Shown here piece by piece: positions 43,891-51,969 of a stretch of 64,000 nucleotides of DNA (positions within the stretch are counted from its first letter, which is position 1; every line of letters starts with the position of its first letter). The notes under the pieces are model-generated. The model was given only the letters and a program-made list of their open reading frames with translations, did no database searches and was not told the DNA's origin. The DNA is from Cyanobium sp. Cruz CV13-4-11 (GTDB lineage Bacteria > Cyanobacteriota > Cyanobacteriia > PCC-6307 > Cyanobiaceae), in NCBI RefSeq assembly GCF_024346055.1, contig NZ_JAGQCH010000002.1, positions 1-64,000 of the forward strand, in the 5' to 3' direction. Position numbers and translations under genes: made by a program.

Positions 43891-44356
43891 CGCTCGCGCG
43901 TAGAGCCCATGAACGATGCCCCCGACATCGACTTCACCAGGGGGTCCTGGGGAAACCGATGCCGGGGGCTCTCGCCGGGTCCGCTCTGGCGCGGAACCGA
44001 TGGATCAGGAGTCAGCAGCCGTGATCAGCCGGCATTCTCCGCGATCAGCAGACCCTGGATGGGACAACTTGGGGTCATGGACACCTCCTCCTGTGGGTTG
44101 GATGCCAGCCGGCGACGCCTGCGGCGAGAACGAAAACAACCTTTGAAAGAAGCAACACAGTGAACTTTCCCGACGTTGGACCCACCGAATCCGCTTGCGC
44201 GGGGTGAGACCCACTGGCTCAGGTGTCGCCGAGCGCTTCAATCAGGCATTTCCGCCGCTCACCACGTCACTGCTGACGGAACCTAACCATCGTAACCAGC
44301 TTTTCTGGCCGGTGCCGAACAGAGGGTGGCAGCGATGGACGGTCTGGGGGGCCAAC
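43891..44356. other. Non-coding or degenerate region between glycan remnant and psbD
   Basis: This is about 466 bp with no gene I can support. Apparent frames of 76-84 codons on the plus strand are Pro/Arg/Ser-rich and not protein-like. On the minus strand an AGGAGGAG Shine-Dalgarno-like sequence (plus-strand ctcctcct at about 44085-44092) lies a few bases before an ATG (44076-44078). That ATG starts a frame of only 17 codons, ending at TGA 44025-44027. If the stop is read through, 45 more codons are open. It may be the decayed start of a gene, or a chance match. Confidence 0.35.
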
Positions 44357-44380
44357 AAAAAAAAGGCCCCCGAAGGGGCC
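44357..44380 (-). terminator. Intrinsic terminator of psbD
   Basis: On the minus strand a 6-bp stem (plus-strand ggcccc at 44365-44370 with ggggcc at 44375-44380, loop cgaa) is followed by eight T (A-run at 44357-44364). It is 20 bp beyond the psbD stop, so psbD appears to be transcribed alone. Confidence 0.88.
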
Positions 44381-44400
44381 ATAGCTTGGAAGGGAGAGGA

Positions 44401-45459
44401 TCAAAGGGCGTTGCCGCGCGGCAGAACCTCTTCAGGGAAGATGAAGTTTTCGTGCGGCTGGTCGGCAGGGGCCATCCAGGCACGCAGACCTTCGTTGAGC
44501 AGGATGTTCTTGGTGTAGAACGTTTCGAATTCGGGATCCTCGGCGGCGCGGATCTCCTGGCTCACGAAGTCGTAGGCCCGCAGGTTGAGGGCCAGGCCGA
44601 TGATGCCGATACTGCTGGTCCACAGACCCATCACCGGCACGAACAGCATAAAGAAGTGCAGCCAGCGCTTGTTGGAGAAAGCGATCCCGAAGATCTGGCT
44701 CCAGAAGCGGTTGGCGGTGACCATCGAGTAGGTCTCTTCTTCCTGGGTGGGTTCGAACGCCTTGAAGGTGTTGGCCTGGTCGCTGTCTTCAAACAGGGTG
44801 TTCTCCACCGTGGCGCCGTGGATGGCGCACAGCAGGGCACCGCCGAGGATGCCGGCCACGCCCATCATGTGGAACGGATTCAGGGTCCAGTTGTGGAAGC
44901 CCTGCAGGAACAGCAGGAAACGGAAGATCGCCGCCACACCGAAGGATGGCGCGAAGAACCAGCTGCTCTGACCCAGCGGATACATCAGGAAGACACTGAC
45001 GAACACCGCGATCGGGCCGGAGAAGGCGATGGCGTTGTAGGGACGGATGCCCACCAGACGGGCGATCTCGAACTGACGCAGCATGAAGCCGATCAGGGCG
45101 AAGGCGCCGTGCAGCGCCACGAAGGGCCAGAGGCCTCCGAGCTGGATCCAGCGGACGAAGTCACCCTGGGCTTCCGGGCCCCAGAGCAGCAGGAGGCTGT
45201 GCCCCATGGCATCAGCGGGCGTGCTGACGGCAGCGGTGAGGAAGTTGCATCCCTCCAGGTAGCTGCTGGCAATGCCGTGGGTGTACCAGGAGGTGGCGAA
45301 GGTGGTGCCGGTGAGCCAGCCGCCCAGGGCCAGATAGGCCGTGGGGAACAGCAGCAGACCGGACCACCCCACGAAAACGAAGCGGTCGCGCTTGAGCCAG
45401 TCGTCGAGGACGTCGAACCATCCACGCGTGGCCGGAGCACGCCCTAGGGCGATCGTCAT
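44401..45459 (-). CDS. psbD: Photosystem II D2 protein (solitary copy)
   Basis: D2 forms the PSII reaction-centre heterodimer with D1. The 352-residue protein has the standard length, and its numbering matches other D2 proteins: Tyr160 (TyrD), His197 (P680 ligand), His214 and His268 (iron ligands), and the ending GNAL. Other signatures are [32 protein letters not shown] and [14 protein letters not shown] at 45457-45459. In many cyanobacteria psbD1 overlaps psbC; here no psbC follows and a terminator stands 20 bp downstream, so this is a solitary, psbD2-type copy, often light-stress regulated. A GTTACAT sequence (45478-45484) lies just upstream. Confidence 0.97.
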   Translation of the reverse strand: MTIALGRAPATRGWFDVLDDWLKRDRFVFVGWSGLLLFPTAYLALGGWLTGTTFATSWYTHGIASSYLEGCNFLTAAVSTPADAMGHSLLLLWGPEAQGDFVRWIQLGGLWPFVALHGAFALIGFMLRQFEIARLVGIRPYNAIAFSGPIAVFVSVFLMYPLGQSSWFFAPSFGVAAIFRFLLFLQGFHNWTLNPFHMMGVAGILGGALLCAIHGATVENTLFEDSDQANTFKAFEPTQEEETYSMVTANRFWSQIFGIAFSNKRWLHFFMLFVPVMGLWTSSIGIIGLALNLRAYDFVSQEIRAAEDPEFETFYTKNILLNEGLRAWMAPADQPHENFIFPEEVLPRGNAL

Positions 45460-45619
45460 GGGTGAGCTTCACGAAGCGTTACATCCCAATCGTAAAAGAC
45501 GACCCCCGTTCTGTGCGGCTGTCCGCACCCCCTTCCCCAGGGATTGAGCAGAAGTACTCATCGCCTCCCCGACGGCCGGCGATTCGCCAGAGTGGCCAGG
45601 CCAGTCCTCACCGCCCTAC

Positions 45620-45883
45620 ATGTACGTCGTCGAGATCTCCCTCCGGCTCAGCCCCATGCCCGTCGCGGTCCAGCGGAAGGAGCTGGAGGCCGCCCTGGCC
45701 CTGTACGGGGAGGTGCGTCAGGCCCTCGAAAGCGGTCACCCCAAGGTGCTGGACCTCAGCTGCGAGAAGGACGAGCAGAAGCGCGTCAGCCTCCTCAGTG
45801 GCGAGATCGTGGCCGTGCAGATTTATGAGAAGTCGGCGGTCGCCGGCGGCGGCAAGCGGCCCGGCTTCAGCTTCGAGCCTTGA
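45620..45883 (+). CDS. UPF0367 family protein
   Basis: This 87-residue soluble protein starts [20 protein letters not shown] and has [30 protein letters not shown] with the ending RPGFSFEP. This matches UPF0367, a small cyanobacterial family of unknown function. ATG at 45620. It is divergent from psbD. The stop TGA overlaps the TTG start of the ABC ATPase (TTGA at 45880-45883), so the two are coupled. No membrane segment or catalytic motif is visible. Confidence 0.88.
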   Translation: MYVVEISLRLSPMPVAVQRKELEAALALYGEVRQALESGHPKVLDLSCEKDEQKRVSLLSGEIVAVQIYEKSAVAGGGKRPGFSFEP

Positions 45884-46581
45884 CAACAACGGCGCCGGTG
45901 GAGCCGCCCCTGCGCATTGAGGGGCTCCGCTTCGGCTGGGGCGAGGGTCGTCAGGCGCTGCAGAACTGTCAGCTGCAGATTCCGCGGCCGGGACTGTGGA
46001 TGCTGGTGGGCAGCAACGGCAGCGGCAAGAGCACCCTGCTGCGCCTGATCACAGGCCTGCTCACGCCGACCGAAGGCACCATCACCTGCCAGGGCAGGCC
46101 CGCCCTGGTGTTCCAGAACCCCGACCACCAGCTGCTGCTGCCCAGTTGCGGCAGCGACCTGCAGCTAGCCCTCCCCGAGGGCCTCGACGACGACGAGCGT
46201 GCCGCTCGGGTGGCTACGGCCCTGGCCCAGGTCGGCCTGAGCGGCCTGCAGCGGCGTCCCATCCACACCCTGAGCGGTGGCCAGAAGCAGCGTCTGGCGA
46301 TCGCCGGGGCGCTGGCGAGCGACGCGTCACTGCTGCTGCTCGATGAACCGACAGCCCTGCTGGATCCGGAAAGCCAGAACGAGGTGCTGGAGCTGATCCA
46401 TCGGCTCTCTCACCGGAGCGCCTCCCCCCTCACCGCGCTGTGGATCACCCACCGCCTCGAGGAACTCGAGCGCTGCGACGGAGCCGCCCGCATGGAAGCC
46501 GGTGCGATCGGCCCCTGGCAGAGCGGCGAAAGCCTGCGCCACTGCCTGGCCCCCTTGCCCGCCGGCGGGGCCGAAAGGTAA
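45880..46581 (+). CDS. ABC transporter ATP-binding protein (ECF/CbiO-like)
   Basis: This 233-residue ATPase has Walker [10 protein letters not shown], a Q-loop [15 protein letters not shown], signature [17 protein letters not shown], Walker [13 protein letters not shown] and a switch His in [11 protein letters not shown]. The PDHQLL spacing is typical of the cobalt/energy-coupling-factor type (CbiO/EcfA). The membrane components are not adjacent, so the substrate cannot be told. The start is TTG overlapping the UPF0367 stop. A weak terminator and the tRNA-Asn gene follow immediately. Confidence 0.85.
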   Translation: MTTTAPVEPPLRIEGLRFGWGEGRQALQNCQLQIPRPGLWMLVGSNGSGKSTLLRLITGLLTPTEGTITCQGRPALVFQNPDHQLLLPSCGSDLQLALPEGLDDDERAARVATALAQVGLSGLQRRPIHTLSGGQKQRLAIAGALASDASLLLLDEPTALLDPESQNEVLELIHRLSHRSASPLTALWITHRLEELERCDGAARMEAGAIGPWQSGESLRHCLAPLPAGGAER

Positions 46582-46590
46582 GGTCATCAG

Positions 46591-46611
46591 AACCCGGTTT
46601 CCGGGTGTTTT
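46591..46611 (+). terminator. Weak intrinsic terminator before tRNA-Asn
   Basis: A 6-bp stem (acccgg at 46592-46597 with ccgggt at 46601-46606, loop ttt) is followed by g and four T. The T-run is short, so termination may be partial, and the last T is also the first base of the tRNA gene. It lies 10 bp after the ABC ATPase stop. Confidence 0.45.
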
Positions 46612-46682
46612 CCTCGGTAGCTCAGTGGTAGAGCGGTCGGCTGTTAACCGATTGGTCGCAGGTTCGAATCCCGCCCGGGGAG
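46611..46682 (+). tRNA. tRNA-Asn (anticodon GTT)
   Basis: This 72-base cloverleaf has acceptor tcctcgg (46611-46617) pairing with ccgggga at the 3' end (one G:U) and discriminator G. It has a D-arm with AGCTCAGTGGTAGAGC, anticodon loop ctGTTaa, and T-arm with GGTTCGAATCC. The anticodon GTT reads AAC/AAT codons for asparagine. CCA is not encoded and must be added by the CCA-adding enzyme, whose gene begins at 62963. It lies between the ABC ATPase and rpaA. Confidence 0.96.
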
Positions 46683-46852
46683 TTTCTCCATCCGCCCGAT
46701 GCCGGGCTTCCGCTCCCCGGCAACCATGGCCGTAGCCGCCTGGGGGGATGGATCCAGCGAATCCCTGCACGCCAGCGGTAGAGCGGCGAAAATGTAGTCT
46801 CCCCTTCACTTGTGCTCGCTCCGGAAGCACCTTCGACGCCACGACGCCACCC

Positions 46853-47644
46853 ATGAAGCCCTCCATCCTGCTCATCGAAGATGACGGCGACATGCGCGAT
46901 CTGGTCGCCGGCCATCTTGAGCACGGGGGCTTCGACGTTCAGCGCGCCGAAGACGGCATCAAGGGTCAGGCCCTTGCTGTGCAGTACAGCCCCGATGTCA
47001 TCCTGCTCGACCTGATGCTCCCCAAGGTCGACGGGCTGACCCTCTGTCAGCGCCTCCGGCGCGACGAGCGCACCGCCAAGATCCCCATCCTGATGCTCAC
47101 CGCCCTCGGCAGCACCAAGGACAAGGTCAGCGGGTTCAACTCGGGCGCCGATGACTACCTCACCAAGCCCTTCGATCTCGAGGAGCTGATGGTGAGGGTC
47201 AAGGCCCTCCTGCGCCGCAGCGAACGGGCTCCCCTCTCCGCCAAGCACAACGAGATCCTCAGCTTCAGCTCCCTCACCCTCGTCCCCGAGCGCTTCGAGG
47301 CCATCTGGTTCGACGCCCCGGTCCGCCTCACCCACACGGAGTTCGAACTCCTCCACTGCCTGCTGCAGCGCCACGGCCAGACCGTCGCCCCCTCCCTGAT
47401 CCTCAAGGAGGTCTGGGGCTACGAGCCGGACGACGACATCGAAACCATCCGGGTCCACATCCGCCACCTGCGCACCAAGCTCGAACCCGACCCCCGCAAG
47501 CCCCGCTTCATCAAGACCGTCTACGGCGCCGGCTACTGCCTCGAGCTCCCCGCCACCGACCAGATGGAACCGCTCGCCACCATCGTCCACGACGCCAGGC
47601 AAGCCCGTCTGGAGGCCTCCACCAGGACCAACGACGCCGGCTGA
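46853..47644 (+). CDS. rpaA: Response regulator RpaA
   Basis: RpaA is the OmpR-type regulator that takes circadian output from SasA/CikA in Synechococcus and drives dusk gene expression; it also affects phycobilisome association. The 263-residue protein has a receiver domain with Asp53 as phosphoacceptor (ILLDLMLP) and Lys in [10 protein letters not shown]. The linker [13 protein letters not shown] and the winged-helix domain [20 protein letters not shown] with [13 protein letters not shown]-like ending match RpaA more closely than RpaB. The C-terminal tail beyond YCLELP is variable. ATG at 46853. It lies downstream of tRNA-Asn, with the accessory insert following. Confidence 0.93.
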   Translation: MKPSILLIEDDGDMRDLVAGHLEHGGFDVQRAEDGIKGQALAVQYSPDVILLDLMLPKVDGLTLCQRLRRDERTAKIPILMLTALGSTKDKVSGFNSGADDYLTKPFDLEELMVRVKALLRRSERAPLSAKHNEILSFSSLTLVPERFEAIWFDAPVRLTHTEFELLHCLLQRHGQTVAPSLILKEVWGYEPDDDIETIRVHIRHLRTKLEPDPRKPRFIKTVYGAGYCLELPATDQMEPLATIVHDARQARLEASTRTNDAG

Positions 47645-47737
47645 TACCGGCCGCACGGTCCATGTGAACAGACCCCACCCCTGTCCTGACAACGGCTGGC
47701 GTCACTTCCAGACTCCGCAGGTACGGGCCGTGAGGCG

Positions 47738-49168
47738 ATGCCGAGTCTTCTTGCCCGCGACGCCGACGTCCTGGTCACCATGGATGGGGAGAGCCGGGAA
47801 CTGCACAACGCGTCCCTCTACGCGGAGGACGGCTGGATCCGACGGATCGGGCCGGCCGGGGAGCTGCCCCAGCAGGCCGACACGGTGCTTGATTTGACGG
47901 GCCAGATCCTTCTGCCCGGGCTGGTGAACTGTCACCACCACCTCAACCAGACCCTCACCCGTAACATTCCCGCCGCCCAGAACAACAATCTTTTTGCCTG
48001 GCTCAAGGCGCACTACAGGATCTGGGCCGCCACAACACCGGAAGCGTCGCGCCTGAGCGTGCTGGTCGGTTGTGCGGAGCTGGCCCTCTCCGGCTGCACC
48101 ACTGTCTTCGACCACAGCTATGTGTTCAAGAACGGCAACAGCGTCGATGTGATCATCGAGGCGGCCCGGGAACTGGGGATTCGCTTCCACTGCAGCCGGG
48201 GTTCCATGTCGCTGGGGGAATCCAGGGGCGGCCTGCCTCCCGACAGCTGCGTGGAGGAGGAATCCGCCATCCTCGATGACACCCAGAGGGTGATCAAGGC
48301 CTACCACCAGAGGGAGGCGGGCGCCATGACCCGCCTCGTCGTGGCGCCCTGTTCCCCCTTCTCGGTCACCCCTTCCCTGCTGCGGGATTCAGCCGATCTG
48401 GCCCGCCAGTACGACGGGGTGGGCCTGCACACCCATCTGTGCGAAACCGTCGACGAAGAGCGCTACACCCTCAGCAACTACGGCCTGCGGCCGGTGGAAT
48501 TCATGGACAGCGTGGGCTGGCTCGGGGACGGGGTGTGGTTCGCCCATGCCATTCATGTGGACGATCAGGAGATCGCCCAATTCGCCAGCTGCGGCTGCGG
48601 GGCCTGCCATTGCCCGTCCTCAAACATGCGACTGGCCTCGGGCATCGCCCCCCTGAAGCGCTACATGGAAGCCGGCGTGAAGGTCGGGCTTGGGGTGGAT
48701 GGTTCCGCCAGCAACGACAGCTCGAACATGATGCTGGAGGTGCATCTGGCCTTCCTGCTCGCCAGGCTGAAGTTGGGGCTCCAACCGCCGGAGGGACCCA
48801 GTCGATTCATGCATCTCTCCCCCTCCCACCCACGGCGGGCCCACGAGTGGATCACGGCACGGGAGATCCTGGAGGTGGCCACCCTTGGCGGCGCTTCGGT
48901 GATCGGTCGGGATGACATCGGCTCCCTCGAAGTGGGGAAGTGCGCCGACTTCTTCTCGATCAACCTCCACAGACTTGATTATGCCGGAGCGCTCCATGAT
49001 CCGGTTGCCGCCACCGTGTTCTGTGCCCCCCAGAAGGCCCACTACACCGTGGTGCATGGCAGGGTGATCGTTGACCAGGGACGCCTGGCCACCGTGGATC
49101 TTCCCCTGGTGGTGGAGCAGCACAACGCGGCCAGTCTCCAGCTCATGGACAACGCGGAGCTCGGCTGA
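47738..49168 (+). CDS. 8-oxoguanine deaminase-like amidohydrolase
   Basis: This 476-residue amidohydrolase closely matches the 8-oxoguanine deaminase group (also related to atrazine and hydroxyatrazine hydrolases). The metal-binding histidines are at 66 and 68 (CHHHLNQTLTR), His231/His233 and Glu236 (HTHLCE), a His in FAHAIHVDD, and Asp321 in GVDGSASNDSSNM, all intact. RGSMSLGESRGGLPPDS and CHCPSSNMRLASGI are shared with Pseudomonas 8-oxoguanine deaminase as I remember it. It would deaminate 8-oxoguanine to urate. ATG at 47738. It lies between rpaA and holB, where I recall no such gene in other picocyanobacteria, which suggests acquisition. Confidence 0.85.
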   Translation: MPSLLARDADVLVTMDGESRELHNASLYAEDGWIRRIGPAGELPQQADTVLDLTGQILLPGLVNCHHHLNQTLTRNIPAAQNNNLFAWLKAHYRIWAATTPEASRLSVLVGCAELALSGCTTVFDHSYVFKNGNSVDVIIEAARELGIRFHCSRGSMSLGESRGGLPPDSCVEEESAILDDTQRVIKAYHQREAGAMTRLVVAPCSPFSVTPSLLRDSADLARQYDGVGLHTHLCETVDEERYTLSNYGLRPVEFMDSVGWLGDGVWFAHAIHVDDQEIAQFASCGCGACHCPSSNMRLASGIAPLKRYMEAGVKVGLGVDGSASNDSSNMMLEVHLAFLLARLKLGLQPPEGPSRFMHLSPSHPRRAHEWITAREILEVATLGGASVIGRDDIGSLEVGKCADFFSINLHRLDYAGALHDPVAATVFCAPQKAHYTVVHGRVIVDQGRLATVDLPLVVEQHNAASLQLMDNAELG

Positions 49169-49169
49169 C

Positions 49170-50343
49170 ATGGCGCGATGGATCCGCTGGGGGGCCACCC
49201 AGCTCTTCTTCGCCCTGAGCGTTCTCTGCTCGGTCACCTTTGCCATCACGTCCCCGAGCCTTCTGGGTTCCCTTGGCTTGGGAGACGCCCAGCTGGGGGC
49301 GCTCGGGGGCGCTTACGTCACCGCCTTCTCGATCGCCCTGCTGCTTCTGGGCGGCCTGATGTCCACCATCCCGACCCGTCTGCTCCTGGGAGGATCGGCC
49401 TGTCCACCGCCTTCGTCGGGGTGATCAGCACCGTGGGCCGGGAGTTCCCCCGGAACTTCCCCTTCATGGCCGCCCTCAGCAACGCCATCACCAATCTCTG
49501 CTCCGCGCTGCTGGCGATCGGCAGTGCCATGGTGCCGATTCTGGCCGGCTTCCGCAGCCCATTCTGGGTCCTCTCCCTGCTGCTGCTGGCAACCGCCGCC
49601 CTGCTGGTCTTCGCTCTGGAGGAACCGGGGCGGCCCCCAGGCCGCGATGCCCCCCCTGGTCAGGCCCGGGTGACCCTCCGACCCTCCGACCCTCCGAGCT
49701 GCCGGGAGCGATCGGACGGATTCTGCAGACCCCCCCGTTCTGGTACGTCAGCCTTTGCTTCGGCGGCCTGTTCGGTTCCTTTCTGGCCTTCGCCGATCTC
49801 TGGAACATTCCCTACCAGATGCGGGTGTTCGGACACACCATCCAGCAGGCCTCGCTGCTGAATTCGGCCTTTCCCCTCGGGATGATGGCGGGGTCCCTGG
49901 TGGGGGGCACCTGGGCCAGACGGGCCGGATTCCTGGGACCGGTGAGGGCCTTCGCCCTTCTCACCCTGCTGGTGGAAGGCCTGCTGTACGCCCATGTGCT
50001 GCCCGGGGCGGGGGCCGGCGTCGCCTTCTTCCTGGTGGGATTCGGCAGCAGCGCCTCCTCCCTGGCCCTGGCGGCGCTGCCCGAGCACCTGGAGGCCGCC
50101 CTGGTGCCCATCGCCACCACCCTCGTGATGACCCTGGCCTACCTCCTCAGCGCCCTGGTGCAGGTGCTCGCCGCCATGCCGGGGGGAGGCGCCGGCATCA
50201 CCAGCTTCAGCGCCTACCGGGGCAGCATCGGCATCGTCGTGGTGCCGGTGGCGATCGCCGCCGTCTCCGCCTTCCTGCTCCGATCGCGCGCCCCGGGGCT
50301 GGACATCGATCGGCGCAGCGGCCCCGGCAGCGGCGCACCGTAG
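49170..50343 (+). pseudogene. Frameshifted MFS transporter gene
   Basis: MFS-like membrane segments are encoded in three successive frames. ATG at 49170 gives the first two helices (WGATQLFFALSVLCSVTFA, GALGGAYVTAFSIALLL), which run out of frame near 49398. The next frame carries further segments (VISTVGREFPRNFPF, WVLSLLLLATAALLVFAL) to about 49670. A third frame from 49681 (ELPGAIGRILQTPPFWYV, DLWNIPYQMRVFGHT) continues to 50343 with the last six helices. Sequence between helices 2 and 5 seems also to be missing. It was probably a purine or nucleobase carrier partner of the deaminase. The stop of the deaminase gene ends 2 bp before this ATG. Confidence 0.8.
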
Positions 50344-50363
50344 GGATCAGGTCCCCTCACCGC

Positions 50364-51323
50364 TCAGCGGCCCAGATCGAGCAGGGCCACCTCCCAGGCC
50401 AGCCGGGGCTGCACGTAGGCCAGCAGGTGGCTGCGCAGCTGCTCGATGCGCCGCAACGGCGCCGGCTCCAGGCGCTGGCGCCAGAGGTGCAGCTGCCACC
50501 AGTCGAGCAACCAGAGCTGCTGTTCGCCGTCGAGGGCCTCGCTGAGGTCGCGGGCCAGGCCAAGGGCCTCCATCGGCTCCCGGCCCAGGGCCAGCAACCG
50601 TTCCGCCAGCCCCTGAGGCAATCCCCGCCAGACCCGCCTGTGGCGCAGCAGGGCCCCGGGGGAGCCGGCGGCCAGTTCAAGCAGTTCGGGGGGATCGGCC
50701 CCAGGCCCCTGCGGTTCCCCTTCCGCTGGCGGCTGCCGTTCCAGCACCTGGCGCACCAGGGCGGGGGGCAGGCGGGCGAAGGGAATGGACTGGCAGCGGG
50801 AGCGGATGGTGCTCAGCAGCCGGTCCGGTGTCGCCGTGAGCAGGATCAGCAGACCGTGGCCGGGTTCTTCAAGGGTCTTGAGCAGGGCATTGGCGGCCGC
50901 CTCGGCCATCGCCTCGGCCGTCTCCAGCACCACCAGGGAACGCCCCCCCTCCACCGGGCGGCGGGCCAGGAAACGGGTCACCTCCCGCACCTGCTCCAGG
51001 CGCAGCTGGGGGGGGCTGCGGCGACTGAGGCCCTGCGCCTCGGCCTCGGAGGCCTTCACCAGCCGGCCCTGGTGCAGGTAGGTGGGCTCGACCCAGAGCA
51101 AATCAGGGTGATTGCCCTCCGCCAGGCGCCGCCGCAACGGCACTGACCCGATGCTTCCACCGGAGAGCACCCCCTCCAGCAGGCGCCGGGCCGCCAGGCG
51201 GCGGCCCACCCCATCGGCCCCCACGAACAGATAGGCCGGCGCCAGCCGCTGGCGTTCGAGGGCGGCCGTCAGCAGCCTCACCGCCTGCGGCTGGCCAAGA
51301 AGATCAGCAAACAGCTCAGCCAT
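50364..51323 (-). CDS. holB: DNA polymerase III subunit delta'
   Basis: HolB is the stator subunit of the clamp loader. The 319-residue protein has the AAA+ fold, with LFVGADGVGRR where true ATPases have GxxGxGKT; the missing Lys-Thr is normal for delta'. EAMAEAAANALLKTLEEPG and TIRSRCQSIPFARL (the arginine-finger SRC motif) are diagnostic. I use ATG at 51321-51323; a GTG two codons upstream also exists. Its start lies 8 bp inside the tmk 3' end, and it follows the order ATPase-tmk-holB, all on the minus strand. Confidence 0.92.
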   Translation of the reverse strand: MAELFADLLGQPQAVRLLTAALERQRLAPAYLFVGADGVGRRLAARRLLEGVLSGGSIGSVPLRRRLAEGNHPDLLWVEPTYLHQGRLVKASEAEAQGLSRRSPPQLRLEQVREVTRFLARRPVEGGRSLVVLETAEAMAEAAANALLKTLEEPGHGLLILLTATPDRLLSTIRSRCQSIPFARLPPALVRQVLERQPPAEGEPQGPGADPPELLELAAGSPGALLRHRRVWRGLPQGLAERLLALGREPMEALGLARDLSEALDGEQQLWLLDWWQLHLWRQRLEPAPLRRIEQLRSHLLAYVQPRLAWEVALLDLGR

Positions 51324-51969
51324 GGCCACCCCCCTCGGGGACGGCCAGGTGTTCCCTGATCAGGGAGCGGCACCGATCCGTGACCTGCTCCCTGGGCAAG
51401 CTGGCCTCGACACGACACCAGCCCCTCTGGCCGGCCAGGGTGGCGAAGCCATCGCTGACCCGCTGCAGGAAGGCCTCGCCGGCGGCCTCGATCCGGTCGG
51501 CGGGCCGGTTGCCGCGGCGCTGCAGGGATCCGGCCAGGGGCAGGTCGAGCCAGAGGGTGAGATCGGGCGCCAGGCCTCCGGTGGCCAGGGCCTCGAGCTG
51601 GAGGATCGTTGTCAGGGGAAGGCCGCGGCCATAGCCCTGGTAGGCGGCGGTGGAGCCGCTGAAGCGATCACAAAGCACCCAGTCGCCGGCCGCCAGCGCC
51701 GGACGCAGGCACTCCTCCACGTGCTGGGCCCGGTCGGCGGCATAGAGCATCAGTTCGCTGAGGCTGCAGGGGGCGGCACCTTCGGGCGGCCGCAGCAGCA
51801 GGGCGCGCAGGGCCTGACCCAGGGCCGTGCCGCCGGGTTCCCTGGTCACCACCAGCCGGGCGCCATCGGCCATCAGGCCGCTGACCGGCAGCCAGGCGCG
51901 CAGGACCTCGATCTGGGTGGACTTGCCGCAGCCGTCGATGCCTTCCAGCACCAGGAAGCGTCCGCTCAT
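51316..51969 (-). CDS. tmk: Thymidylate kinase
   Basis: Tmk phosphorylates dTMP to dTDP. The 217-residue protein has the P-loop EGIDGCGKSTQ (about 9-19), TREPGGTALGQALR, the dTMP-binding DRFSGSTAAYQGYGRGL (LCDRFSGST) and WLDLPLAGSLQRRG leading to the lid. All key residues are present. ATG at 51967-51969 overlaps the stop of the copper-ATPase gene by 4 bp (ATGA). Downstream it overlaps holB. The tight coupling to a metal pump is unusual in function but is the order I recall in other picocyanobacteria. Confidence 0.95.
   Translation of the reverse strand: MSGRFLVLEGIDGCGKSTQIEVLRAWLPVSGLMADGARLVVTREPGGTALGQALRALLLRPPEGAAPCSLSELMLYAADRAQHVEECLRPALAAGDWVLCDRFSGSTAAYQGYGRGLPLTTILQLEALATGGLAPDLTLWLDLPLAGSLQRRGNRPADRIEAAGEAFLQRVSDGFATLAGQRGWCRVEASLPREQVTDRCRSLIREHLAVPEGGGHG

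Noticed and set aside
43909-44163. 76-84 codon plus-strand frames between the acyltransferase remnant and psbD
   Set aside because: They are Arg/Ser/Pro-rich with no hydrophobic core, two frames compete, and there is no ribosome site.
45478-45495. Possible HLR1 (RpaB) site upstream of psbD
   Set aside because: Only one GTTACAT half-site is present. The second half two bases later does not match, and it lies very close to the ATG.
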